Shown here piece after piece: positions 18,727-26,968 of a DNA stretch of 64,000 nucleotides. Source of the stretch: AC-32 sp963717475 (GTDB lineage: Bacteria > Actinomycetota > Thermoleophilia > Gaiellales > Gaiellaceae); the NCBI GenBank assembly GCA_963717475.1, contig OY970337.1, positions 248,001 through 312,000 on the forward strand. The letters run 5' to 3'. Below the pieces are notes generated by a model, which was given only the letters and a program-made list of their open reading frames with translations, was not told where the DNA came from and made no database searches. The translations under genes were made by a program, and so were the position numbers. How positions within the stretch are numbered: the stretch's first letter is position 1; every line of letters begins with the position of its first letter.

Positions 18727-19614
18727 GTGAATCCATCGGGGGAACAGGTCGAGCTCGCGTTCGGCGAGCAGCGGGCCGTCGTGGTGAGCGTGGGCGCAGG
18801 CCTACGGACGTACTCCGTGGGCGAGCGGCCGATCCTCGACGGCTACGGCGCCGGCGAGGTCTGCCCCTCGGGGCGCGGCCAGCTGCTCGCCCCGTGGCCG
18901 AACCGCATCGAGGACGGCCGCTACGACTTCGACGGGCGCTCGCTCCAGCTTCCGCTGAACGAGCCCGCGCGGCGGAACGCGATCCACGGTCTCGTGCGCT
19001 GGTCGCACTGGGCGGTCGTCGACCGCGCGGCGGACCGGGTCGCGTTCGAGCATGTGCTCTACCCGCAGCCGGGCTACCCGTTCGCGCTCGAGCTGAGGGC
19101 CGAGTACTCGCTCTCAGACGACGGGCTCGCCGCGCGGGTCGAGGTGACCAACGTCGATTCCGGGACAGCGCCCTTCGGCGCGGGCTGGCACCCGTACCTC
19201 GCCGTCGAGAGGGACGTGGTCGACGAAGTCGAGCTGCACGTGCCGGCGGCGACCGTGCTGGTGGCCGACGAGCGCGGTCTGCCGACTGGCAGCGCTGCGG
19301 TTACGGACGAAGGCCTGGATTTCCGCGAGCCGAGGCCGATCGGGCAGGCGAGGCTCGACCACTGCTTCACCGACCTCGAGCGAGACGACCGCGGCCGGGC
19401 CGCCGCGCGCGTCGGCAGGACCACCGTCTGGGTCGACGAGAGCTTCCCGTACCTGATGGTCTTCACCGGCGACGGGCTGCCCGACGTCGAGCGGCGCAGC
19501 GTCGCCGTCGAGCCGATGACCTGCGCGCCGAACGCCTTCCGCAGCGGCGAGGGCCTCATCCGACTCGAGCCGGGCCAGGCCCACGCCGGCCGCTGGGGGA
19601 TCTCGCCCGGCTAG
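18727..19614 (+). CDS. Aldose 1-epimerase (galactose mutarotase-like)
   Basis: 295 residues of beta-sandwich. Family features: LLAPWPNRIEDGRYDFDG (the N-R-I substrate motif), NAIHGLVRW with the catalytic His, GWHPYLAV with the second His, and a conserved C-terminal VAVEPMTCAPNAF carrying the Glu. It interconverts alpha and beta anomers of aldoses, probably glucose given the G6PDH/GH15/GMC genes upstream. GTG start at 18727. It lies between two DUF4239 genes of opposite orientation, its stop abutting the second. Confidence 0.92.
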   Translation: MNPSGEQVELAFGEQRAVVVSVGAGLRTYSVGERPILDGYGAGEVCPSGRGQLLAPWPNRIEDGRYDFDGRSLQLPLNEPARRNAIHGLVRWSHWAVVDRAADRVAFEHVLYPQPGYPFALELRAEYSLSDDGLAARVEVTNVDSGTAPFGAGWHPYLAVERDVVDEVELHVPAATVLVADERGLPTGSAAVTDEGLDFREPRPIGQARLDHCFTDLERDDRGRAAARVGRTTVWVDESFPYLMVFTGDGLPDVERRSVAVEPMTCAPNAFRSGEGLIRLEPGQAHAGRWGISPG

Positions 19615-20403
19615 CTAGGGCCCCTGAGCGGCTGGCGGCACGGCCATCGACGCGCGCAGCGCCACCAGAGGAGCGTCCGGGACGCGGATCAGGCCGCGCG
19701 TCGGGCGGTCGAGGTCGAAGATGATGAGAAGGAGCACGGTCACGAGCGCGCCGGCGAGGAACACGGTCGTGGCACCCCGGCCGTGCATGGCGGTGTACAG
19801 GGCGAGGAGGCCAAAGGCGATGGCGGTACCGAACACCTCCAACAGCAGGACAGCGCTCGGGATGCGGTTATTGAGGGCCGCGACACGCACCGTCTGCTGG
19901 TCGATCATCTCGTTGAGGGTCTCGACGTAGAGCCGCGGAGCGCTGTCTTGCGGCGCTCTTTTGAGCGCGTTGCCGGCCAGCCCCCAGAGCTGACGCTGGA
20001 GCCCGTCCTCCTTCGCGATCGTCTGCCGGAACTTCGCAGTCGTCGGCACAGCGTGCGACAGCTGCAGGCTGGCGTCCGTGTAGCGCTTCAGCAGCGCAAG
20101 CGAACGTGTGCGCGTGGGCTCCGACAGGGTCTGCGCTCGCAGGTAGGTCGTGCCGATCGTGTTGGCGTCGTCGACGACGGCCGCGCGGCGTGAGTCGTAC
20201 CGTCCAAGCGCCAACGACAGGCCGAAGGCCAGCACCAGCCCGACGATCGCGAGCAGGGCGCCCTGGACGACTCCGACCGGCTCCCGAAGCGTCTCCAAGT
20301 GCACGCGCAACAGGCGGCCCGCCAGGTACCCGAGGACCACGAACCCCAGGATGATCGCGGCGATGATCAGCCAGAGCTCCCAGGTACTCAGCCGAAAGAA
20401 CAT
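19615..20403 (-). CDS. DUF4239-like membrane protein, second copy
   Basis: About 262 residues from ATG 20403 (MFFRLSTWELWLIIAAIILG). Two N-terminal membrane spans, GALLAIVGLVLAFGLSLALG with the following R-Y-D-S-R-R, a soluble helical part, and two C-terminal spans (VLLLEVFGTAIAFGLLALY). The layout is the same as the protein at 17813-18637, though the sequences are far apart. Start chosen because the upstream extension is Arg/Ser/Thr-rich and unlike membrane protein. Its stop touches that of the epimerase. The 244 bases between its start and the terminator hairpin at 20648 show nothing I recognise. Confidence 0.7.
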   Translation of the reverse strand: MFFRLSTWELWLIIAAIILGFVVLGYLAGRLLRVHLETLREPVGVVQGALLAIVGLVLAFGLSLALGRYDSRRAAVVDDANTIGTTYLRAQTLSEPTRTRSLALLKRYTDASLQLSHAVPTTAKFRQTIAKEDGLQRQLWGLAGNALKRAPQDSAPRLYVETLNEMIDQQTVRVAALNNRIPSAVLLLEVFGTAIAFGLLALYTAMHGRGATTVFLAGALVTVLLLIIFDLDRPTRGLIRVPDAPLVALRASMAVPPAAQGP

Positions 20404-20647
20404 CCGGCAAGAGCATCTCAGAGTGAGCGCTCTGGCCTGCGGGTCCTGACTAATTGACCTAAACGTGCCAGTGCCGTCAGGGGTCGGCCGTGATGGCATG
20501 TCTGTGCCGGGCGGCGGCGTCGAACCGGCTCAGTGGGGAGACGCCGTCCGCTCGGCTGCGAGCCAAGCGCAAAGGGAGATTGCGCCCGGCTCGTTGCGGC
20601 CTAGCGAAGGCTAACGTGACTCGGACGAGCTGCCAAGTCGGAGACCC

Positions 20648-20674
20648 AGGGGCGGGCCGTTCACGCCCGCCCCT
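20648..20674 (-). terminator. GC-rich hairpin after the secreted protein gene
   Basis: Perfect 10-bp inverted repeat AGGGGCGGGC / GCCCGCCCCT with a 7-nt loop, 17 bp beyond the stop at 20691. Strong stem but no T-run, so it may be a factor-independent terminator of the GC-rich type or only a transcript end protector. Confidence 0.4.
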
Positions 20675-20690
20675 GTCTCCTTCGTCGCCG

Positions 20691-21149
20691 TCAGTTCTTG
20701 AACCTGTACGTCCCGTCCCAGGCCCAGTCTTGACCGCTGATGTACGAGACCGTGACCGAGGCATGGAGCCCTGCGAGGGTCCCGGTGCCGTCGAAGATGT
20801 CGCAGTGCCCGAGACCGGTCGTGAAGTCGAGCGAGCAGTGGCCGGTCGCACTGTTACCGGCCCCGGCGTAGAGGACCGTGTCGCTGTCGAGCGAGGTCGC
20901 GCCGGCCTCCTGCATGTAGAAGATCATCGCGTCCGCGAGCGCCGGGAGGCTCGAGGAGGTGACCGTGCAGTAGTCGCCGATCCCCCCGAAGTAATGCAGG
21001 CAGTTCTTCGTCAGGTGGAAGGGCCGGACTGGATGGTTGGTCCGCTGCGCCGGTTGAGCGGAAGCGGCAACGGCGAGGATCGCGGCCGCAACCGCGGCGA
21101 GCGAGGCCGCAGCGACGAGAACGCGTGTCGAGGTTCTGCGTGAGCGCAT
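20691..21149 (-). CDS. Secreted protein with allene-oxide-cyclase-like barrel (tentative)
   Basis: 152 residues. The start MRSRRTSTRVLVAAASLAAV and following AAAILAVAASAQPAQ is a clear signal peptide. The mature part is Gly/Thr/Ser-rich with four cysteines (KNCLHYFGGIGDYC and GHCSLDFTTGLGHC), arranged as alternating beta strands ending WAWDGTYRF. The pattern G-x-G-T-L-A-G is reminiscent of allene oxide cyclase/dirigent barrels, but that is a guess from pattern alone. ATG 21149 has AAGGAGTGCTC directly upstream. Function unknown. Confidence 0.6.
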   Translation of the reverse strand: MRSRRTSTRVLVAAASLAAVAAAILAVAASAQPAQRTNHPVRPFHLTKNCLHYFGGIGDYCTVTSSSLPALADAMIFYMQEAGATSLDSDTVLYAGAGNSATGHCSLDFTTGLGHCDIFDGTGTLAGLHASVTVSYISGQDWAWDGTYRFKN

Positions 21150-21181
21150 GAGCACTCCTTTCCGTGATCGAACGCGAGGCG

Positions 21182-21373
21182 TCATTCGCGCCTCCCCTTG
21201 AGCCGTTCGTGGAGAACAGAGGCGTGCTCGAGCTTCCGGCCGGCCCGCTCGAGATGCCAGTCGACGGTTCGTTCGTCCAGCCTGACCGCGACGGCGATCT
21301 CTTCTTTGCTCAGGCCTTCTGCGACAAGCCGGACGATGTGCTCCTCGATGAGCGATAGCGCCGGGACCGACAC
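21182..21373 (-). CDS. Single-domain LuxR-type helix-turn-helix protein
   Basis: 63 residues that are only a LuxR HTH: EEHIVRLVAEGLSKEEIAVA then VRLDERTVDWHLERAGRKLEH. No receiver, PAS or ATPase part. A strong GGAGGAAGGAAC lies before GTG 21373. It is transcribed away from the SARP regulator at 21469 with 95 bp between, and toward the secreted-protein gene 33 bp downstream, so it may head a two-gene unit. A stand-alone HTH must dimerise or act with partners. It could regulate the SARP gene or the secreted protein. Confidence 0.7.
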   Translation of the reverse strand: MSVPALSLIEEHIVRLVAEGLSKEEIAVAVRLDERTVDWHLERAGRKLEHASVLHERLKGRRE

Positions 21374-21406
21374 GTTCCTCCTTCCTCCAACGGCTGGCGC
21401 GAGTGT

Positions 21407-21437
21407 TCACGCGGCCGCTAACGCGGGGCTAACGCGG
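21407..21437 (+). promoter_or_regulatory. Direct repeats resembling a SARP operator
   Basis: Three copies of an 8-bp unit: TCACGCGG (21407), TAACGCGG (21419) and TAACGCGG (21430). The last two are 11 bp apart, the spacing known for SARP heptamer repeats. They end 31 bp before the SARP start codon. A TACGTG about 9 bp downstream could be the -10 box, matching the usual SARP geometry. Confidence 0.5.
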
Positions 21438-21468
21438 CTCGCCGTCTACGTGCGACAATCAGCACAAG

Positions 21469-24400
21469 GTGGACTTCCGGTTGCTCGGCAGGCTCGAGGC
21501 GAGAGCGGACGGGGTCGACGTCGCGCCCACCCGCGCGCAACGCCGGGCGCTCCTTGCCTTTCTGCTGCTTCACGCGGACCGAGCCGTCTCCACGGACGAG
21601 CTCGTGGAAGGGCTCTGGGACGGACGGCCGCCGGCGACAGCGCAGACTGCGCTTCAGGGTCACGTGTCCGCTTTGCGGAAGGCCCTCGGGAGCCAACGAA
21701 TCGAGACCGAGCCGCCCGGATACCGCTTGCGGCTGCTCGAAGGGGACGAGCTGGACATCCGGCGCGTGGACGCGGTCGCAGCCGTCGCCGGGTCCGGCGA
21801 CCGCCTGGCCCGGTGGCACGAGCTTCGAGAGGCGATCGCCCTGTTCCGCGGAGAGCCGCTGGCCGAGTTTCGGCACCACGCATTCGCTGCCGAGGAATCG
21901 GCCCGGCTCGAGGCGCTCCGGCTCGCGCTGGAGGAGGAGGGGGTCGAGCTGGAGCTCCAGTACGGCCGGTACGAGGAGGCGGTGCCTGAGCTCGAGCGCC
22001 TGATCACGGAGAGCCCATTTCGCGAGGACCTCCGTGCTCGGCTCATGCTCGCGCTGTATCGGGCGGGACGGCAGGCCGACGCTCTGAGGGTCTACCAGGA
22101 GGCACGGGACGTGATGGTCGACGAGCTCGGCATCGACCCCAGTCCCGCGCTCCGGCGGCTCGAGCGGCAGATCCTTGAGCAGGACCCCGAGCTCGCCCCC
22201 TCGGATGGGCTCGCGCCGCTGCGGCGGCCCGTGGAGGCGCCGAGACCGGCGGGAATCGTCACGTTCCTGTTCAGCGAAGCCCATGGCCCGGCGGCCGACG
22301 CGGCGCGAGCGGTAATCGGGCGGCACGGCGGGTTCGAGGTGGAGACGGGAGGCGCTTCCTTCGCCGTTGCCTTCGCCCGGGCTCGCGACGCCGTGGCGGC
22401 CGCGGTCGCGATCCAGCGCACGACCGGGGACGACGCTCGCCTCGCCGTCGGCCTCGACTCCGCGGAGGCAGTCCCTACCGACGGCGGCTATACGGGCCCG
22501 GGCATCCGCGGCGCAGCAGATCTATGGAGCGCGGCCCACCCCGGGCAAATCCTCCTCTCGCAGGCCACGCGCGACCTCCTGCGCGAGACGCGGTTGGACG
22601 AGGCCGACGTGGTCGATCTCGGCTACCACCGGCTGCGGGACCTGATGGCGGCTCAGCGCGTGTTCCAGCTCTCCGCGGCGGAGCTGGACGGCGAGTTCCC
22701 TCCGCTCCGGAGCCTCGAGAGCCACACGACCAACCTTCCGCTTCAGCCGACACCTCTCGTCGGTCGCGAGCGGGAGATCCAGGAGCTCGCCGACCTGCTC
22801 CGCCGGCCGCAGACCCGGATCGTCTCTTTGACGGGCACCGGCGGCACGGGCAAGACGCGGCTGGCGCTGCACGCCGCGGCCGAGCTCCTCGACGAGTTTC
22901 CCGAAGGCGTCTTCTTCGTGGCGCTTGCTCCGCTGGCAGACCCCGATCTCGTCCTGCCGACGATCGCGCAGACCCTCGGCGTGCCGGTCAGGAGCGGCGA
23001 AGCACTCGCCGCATACGTGCGCGACCGGAGGCTGCTGCTCGTGCTCGACAACTTCGAGCACGTCGTCGAGGCGGCGCCTCTCGTCGGTGCTGTCGCGGGT
23101 GGCGGATCGGCCGCGAAGGTGCTGGTGACGACGCGCGCGCCACTTCGTCTCGCGGGCGAGCAGGTCTACCCGGTCTCGCCGCTCGAGACGCCCGAAGGTC
23201 ACGACGACCTGGAGCGCCTCCTCCGGTGCGAGTCGGTCGCGTTGTTCGCGTCGCGCTCGCGCTCGGTGCGGTCGGATTTCGTCATCACAGCCGCCAACGC
23301 CCGGGCCGTTGCCGAGGTCTGCAAGGCCCTCGAAGGCCTGCCGCTGGCAATCGAGCTTGCCGCCAGCCGCGTGGCGGTGCTGCCCCCGGCGACGATGCTC
23401 GAGCGGCTCGACGACCGCCTGAGGCTGTTGAAGGGCGGCGTACGCGACGCGCCCGAGCGCCAGCGGACGATGCGCGCGACGATCGACTGGAGCTACGACC
23501 TGCTCGAGCCGGAGCAGCAGCAGCTGTTCACGCGGATCGCGGTCTTCGCGGGAGGCTTCACGCTGGAGGCCGCCGAGAGTGTCTGCGGAGCCGGCCTCGA
23601 CGTGGTCGACGCCCTCGCCTCCTTGACCGAGCACGGTCTCGTCCGGCTGGGCGGGACCGACGAGGAGCCCCGGTTCACGATGCTGGGGACGATCCGCGCC
23701 TACGCGTCCGAGCGGCTCGAGGAGTCTGGCGCGGACGAGTTGCGACGGCGCCATGCGGATCACTTTCTTGCGTTCGCGGAGGAGGCCGAGCCGCATCTGC
23801 GCGGGAGCCCGGGGGACTGGCTCGACCGCCTGGAGGACGAGCACGACAACTTCCGTTCGGCGCTCGATCGCCTCGAGACCTCCGGGGAGAGCGAGCGCCG
23901 CCTCCGGCTGGCGGGAGCGCTGTGGAGGTTCTGGTACCTCAAAGGCCACCTCGCGGAAGGCTCGCGTCGGCTCGAGAGCGCGCTACTCGCCGAGTCGCAT
24001 CCGACCGCGGCGCGCGCGAAGGCTCTCAACGGCGCAGCCGTGATGGCGGTCAACCTCGGCGACTTCGCGACGGCCAAGCAGCGGGCCGAAGAGGGCATGG
24101 CACTTCATCGGACGCTCGGAGATCGATGGGGTGCCGCCTACGCCGGGTTCATGCTCGGCAACGCTCACCGGCTGGAAGGCGACGACGCCGCGGCGCGGCC
24201 GCTGCTCGAGGAAAGCGCGCGGGTCTTTCGCGATCTCGGGGACGAGCACTCCGCCCTGCTGGTCAGCCGTGCTCTGGTCGACACCTATGACGCCCTCGGA
24301 GACCGGCGCCGCGCCCGCGCGCTCTCCGAGGACAATCTACGCCGGGCGCGCGCCACGGACAACGAGCGGATCGAGGCGAGCACCTTGGGCGTGCTGGCGA

Positions 24401-24750
24401 CGATCGCACTCGAGGAAGGCCGGGTCCCCGAAGCGGCTTCGATGCTGAAGACCAGCCTGCGCATCCACGATCGCCTCGGGGACTTCCTCGACACCGCAGT
24501 CGACCTTGCGCGTTTCGCCGTGGTGCTCGCCCGCCAGGGCAAGGGCCTGACGGCCGCCCGTCTCCTTGGGAGCCTGGGGTCGGCTCGCGACGAGATCGGC
24601 TTCAGGCGGGCCACCGTGGACGCGCTGAGCGAGGAGGCGCTTTCGATCGCGCGCGCGCAGGTCGACGCGGCCGCCCTGGACGATGCGTCCCAGCAGGGTC
24701 GGACGTTGACCGTGCCGGAAGCCGTGACGCTCGCCCTCGCGTCCGGGTAG
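21469..24750 (+). CDS. AfsR/SARP-type regulator with cyclase-like, NB-ARC and TPR domains
   Basis: 1093 residues. Order: winged-helix DNA-binding domain (1-95, RAQRRALLAFLLLHADRAVS and GHVSALRKALG), bacterial transcriptional activator domain (95-240), a degenerate class III nucleotide-cyclase-like domain (about 255-430: TFLFSEAHG where cyclases have TFLFTDIEGS, then GQILLSQATRDLL), NB-ARC ATPase (P-loop GTGGTGKTR near 455; GLPLAIELAASR), and TPR-like helices to the end. The metal-binding Asp of the cyclase part is Glu here and the next residues are changed, so catalysis is unlikely. Such proteins activate neighbouring genes after ATP-driven assembly. The frame is intact over 3.3 kb. GTG start at 21469; targets unknown. 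Confidence 0.9.
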   Translation: MDFRLLGRLEARADGVDVAPTRAQRRALLAFLLLHADRAVSTDELVEGLWDGRPPATAQTALQGHVSALRKALGSQRIETEPPGYRLRLLEGDELDIRRVDAVAAVAGSGDRLARWHELREAIALFRGEPLAEFRHHAFAAEESARLEALRLALEEEGVELELQYGRYEEAVPELERLITESPFREDLRARLMLALYRAGRQADALRVYQEARDVMVDELGIDPSPALRRLERQILEQDPELAPSDGLAPLRRPVEAPRPAGIVTFLFSEAHGPAADAARAVIGRHGGFEVETGGASFAVAFARARDAVAAAVAIQRTTGDDARLAVGLDSAEAVPTDGGYTGPGIRGAADLWSAAHPGQILLSQATRDLLRETRLDEADVVDLGYHRLRDLMAAQRVFQLSAAELDGEFPPLRSLESHTTNLPLQPTPLVGREREIQELADLLRRPQTRIVSLTGTGGTGKTRLALHAAAELLDEFPEGVFFVALAPLADPDLVLPTIAQTLGVPVRSGEALAAYVRDRRLLLVLDNFEHVVEAAPLVGAVAGGGSAAKVLVTTRAPLRLAGEQVYPVSPLETPEGHDDLERLLRCESVALFASRSRSVRSDFVITAANARAVAEVCKALEGLPLAIELAASRVAVLPPATMLERLDDRLRLLKGGVRDAPERQRTMRATIDWSYDLLEPEQQQLFTRIAVFAGGFTLEAAESVCGAGLDVVDALASLTEHGLVRLGGTDEEPRFTMLGTIRAYASERLEESGADELRRRHADHFLAFAEEAEPHLRGSPGDWLDRLEDEHDNFRSALDRLETSGESERRLRLAGALWRFWYLKGHLAEGSRRLESALLAESHPTAARAKALNGAAVMAVNLGDFATAKQRAEEGMALHRTLGDRWGAAYAGFMLGNAHRLEGDDAAARPLLEESARVFRDLGDEHSALLVSRALVDTYDALGDRRRARALSEDNLRRARATDNERIEASTLGVLATIALEEGRVPEAASMLKTSLRIHDRLGDFLDTAVDLARFAVVLARQGKGLTAARLLGSLGSARDEIGFRRATVDALSEEALSIARAQVDAAALDDASQQGRTLTVPEAVTLALASG

Positions 24751-24764
24751 ATAGCGTCCGCGCC

Positions 24765-25166
24765 GTGACGCGGTTCGTGGTCGACTGCAAGACCCTGCTG
24801 CGGATCGCGGCAGGCGAGGTCGAGGTGGCGGCAGGGCACCAGCTCGTCGCGCCGACGCTTGTGCGCTCGCAGGCGCTGGCGGCGCTCTATGAGGCGTCGC
24901 GTCGCGGTGAGATCTCGGCGGCAGACGGGCTCGAGCGGGTTACGCGGATCAACTCGCTGAAGGTTCGCTTCCTCGGGGACAAGGTGCTCCAGCGCACAGC
25001 CTGGCGGGTTGCCGACCAGCTCGGGTGGGAGACCACGTCCGACGCCGAGTTCGTGGCGCTGACGCAGCTTCAGGCAGACGCCTTCGTCACGTCCGACGCA
25101 GATCTGGCGCGGGCAGTTTCCGGGCTGGTGGAGACGGCGACGGTCAAGGCGCTCAGCAAGCCCTAA
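24765..25166 (+). CDS. PIN-domain protein (VapC-like)
   Basis: 133 residues. RFVVDCKTLLRIA at the start carries the first PIN Asp. ALYEASRRGEIS gives a Glu, and SDAEFVALTQLQADAFVTSD followed by ADLARAV has the C-terminal acidic residues, the pattern of PIN ribonucleases such as VapC toxins. No antitoxin gene of the usual VapB kind is seen on either side: the SARP gene ends 14 bp upstream and an L,D-transpeptidase begins 100 bp downstream. It may be an orphan toxin or a housekeeping PIN protein. GTG start at 24765. Confidence 0.7.
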   Translation: MTRFVVDCKTLLRIAAGEVEVAAGHQLVAPTLVRSQALAALYEASRRGEISAADGLERVTRINSLKVRFLGDKVLQRTAWRVADQLGWETTSDAEFVALTQLQADAFVTSDADLARAVSGLVETATVKALSKP

Positions 25167-25266
25167 CTTCTCCGGAGGACCATCTCACCACCCGCTCGAG
25201 CGGTCAAGACCGCCTCTGGACCTGGCGACAACAAGGGCCGACGGAAAACGCCCGTATCCTCTTGAC

Positions 25267-26925
25267 GTGACGACCGGGTCACCGCGTTCGCCGCTCACGC
25301 ACGCACAGCATCGCTCTCGCCGCAGGCCTCGGCGACGGCGTGGCCGGCGGTTGCTCTGGGCCATGCTGGTTCTCCTCGCCGCGCTCGTGGCGCTGACCGC
25401 GGCCGTGCTCGTCTGGTCGGACGTCAGCCTCGCGGGCGATCCGGCTGCGCTCGCGCGTGTCGACGTCCAGCGCTTCGGCGGAACCGTCGAGAGCGTCCGC
25501 GCGTCGGGGCCGGATGGGCAGCAGATCCCGCTCGCCGTCCGCGACGGGCAGCTGACGCCTCGGACACTCGTGACGCCGGGGGAATCGATCAGCGTCGACG
25601 CCGTCGTTCGCCGGCCAGGCTGGCTCGGGTGGGCGCTGGGCGACGAGCGCCACGAGCACTGGACCGTCCGCGCGCCGGTCGCCGGCGTGAGCGAGCGCTG
25701 GCTCACGGTTCGCCCGGGGTCGACCGTCCGCGTGCGCTTCGACGCCCCCGTCAGCGCTGCCGCCTACGGAACCCCCGGACACCTGAGGCGAGTGCGCCTC
25801 GGCAGCGCCCAGAGCTGGGTCGCGTTCCCCCGCCGCTCCGCGACGGGCACGGTCGAGGTTGCCGCGGCGGCACGGGCCTGGGAACGGCTCGGCGCGCCCG
25901 TTCCGGTCAGCTGGTTCCCGTCCTCGGAGCTCCCGGTCGCCGTCGTCCAGCCGAGCCCGTCCGCGCCGCTCGGCCCGGCGACGCCCATCCGGCTCACGTT
26001 TTCGGAACCGGTCAGCGACGTCCTCGGGTCGGTCCGCCCGGCCGTCTCGCCGCGCACGAGCGGCCACTGGGGCCAGACCGACGACCACACCATCGTCTTC
26101 ACGCCGGCGGGCTTCGGGGCGCCCTTCGACTCGCAGCTGCGGCTCGACCTCGGGCGCCGGGTCACCGTCGCCACGCCCTCGGGCCGCGGACTGCAGACGG
26201 TCCGCAGCATCAAATGGACGGTCCCGACCGGCTCGGTCCTGCGGCTCCAGCAGCTCCTCGCGCAGGCCGGCTACCTCCCGCTCGGCTGGACGCCCGCCGG
26301 GAAGGCGGTGGCTCGCACGCCGCGCGCAGAACTGCAGGCCGCCGTCGAACCGCCGCGGGGTCGCTTCGCGTGGCGCTTCCCGAACACGCCGCCGGAGCTG
26401 CGCGGCATCTGGCGCGAAGGCAGCTACGACGAGATCACCCGCGGCGCGGTGATGATGTTCCAGGACAGGCACGGGCTGACGGTGGACGCGATCCCGGGCG
26501 CCAGGGTGTGGCGCGCGCTGCTCGCCGACGCGATCGCGGGCAAGCGGCGTGGCGGCGGCTACAGCTACGTCTACGTTCACAGCAGCGTCCCCCAGTCGCT
26601 GACGCTCTGGCACAACGGGCAGACGATCTTGACCTCGCCCGGGAACACCGGCGTGCCGGCCGCGCCGACGAAGCTGGGAACCTTCCCGGTCTTCGAGCAC
26701 ATCCCCGTGGGAACGATGAGCGGCACGAACCCGGACGGCTCGCACTACCACGATCCTGGGATCCGCTGGATCAGCTACTTCAACGGCGGTGAGGCGATCC
26801 ACGCCTTCAACCGCGCGTCGTTCGGCACGCCGCAGAGCCTCGGCTGCGTGGAGCTCCCGCTCGCGTCGGCCGCCAGGGTCTGGCCGTACACGCCCATCGG
26901 CACGCTCGTCACGGTCGAGAGCTAG
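25267..26925 (+). CDS. L,D-transpeptidase (YkuD) with Ig-like and peptidoglycan-binding parts
   Basis: 552 residues. After a highly basic cytoplasmic tail (RSRRRPRRRRGRR) comes one membrane anchor (LLWAMLVLLAALVALTAAVL). Then follow Ig-like extracellular segments (about 130-330; PIRLTFSEPV), a peptidoglycan-binding-like helical segment (VMMFQDRHGLTVDAIPGARV) and the YkuD catalytic domain with HAFNRASFGTPQSLGCVELP, holding the His and the SxGC Cys near residue 525. It would make 3-3 crosslinks between peptidoglycan stems. The arrangement matches actinobacterial Ldt enzymes. GTG start at 25267. It is followed by an ABC exporter 43 bp on. Confidence 0.9.
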   Translation: MTTGSPRSPLTHAQHRSRRRPRRRRGRRLLWAMLVLLAALVALTAAVLVWSDVSLAGDPAALARVDVQRFGGTVESVRASGPDGQQIPLAVRDGQLTPRTLVTPGESISVDAVVRRPGWLGWALGDERHEHWTVRAPVAGVSERWLTVRPGSTVRVRFDAPVSAAAYGTPGHLRRVRLGSAQSWVAFPRRSATGTVEVAAAARAWERLGAPVPVSWFPSSELPVAVVQPSPSAPLGPATPIRLTFSEPVSDVLGSVRPAVSPRTSGHWGQTDDHTIVFTPAGFGAPFDSQLRLDLGRRVTVATPSGRGLQTVRSIKWTVPTGSVLRLQQLLAQAGYLPLGWTPAGKAVARTPRAELQAAVEPPRGRFAWRFPNTPPELRGIWREGSYDEITRGAVMMFQDRHGLTVDAIPGARVWRALLADAIAGKRRGGGYSYVYVHSSVPQSLTLWHNGQTILTSPGNTGVPAAPTKLGTFPVFEHIPVGTMSGTNPDGSHYHDPGIRWISYFNGGEAIHAFNRASFGTPQSLGCVELPLASAARVWPYTPIGTLVTVES

Positions 26926-26968
26926 GAGGTCGTAGCCCGGGCCTGACGCGCGGCGTACCCTGAGCCGG

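Noticed and set aside
22522..23949. 475-codon minus-strand frame within the SARP gene
   Set aside because: Antisense shadow in GC-rich DNA; Arg/Glu/His-biased, no domain, and the plus strand has clear SARP and NB-ARC motifs.
24765..25166. Complete VapBC toxin-antitoxin pair
   Set aside because: Only the PIN half is present; no antitoxin-sized gene with a DNA-binding motif is on either side.
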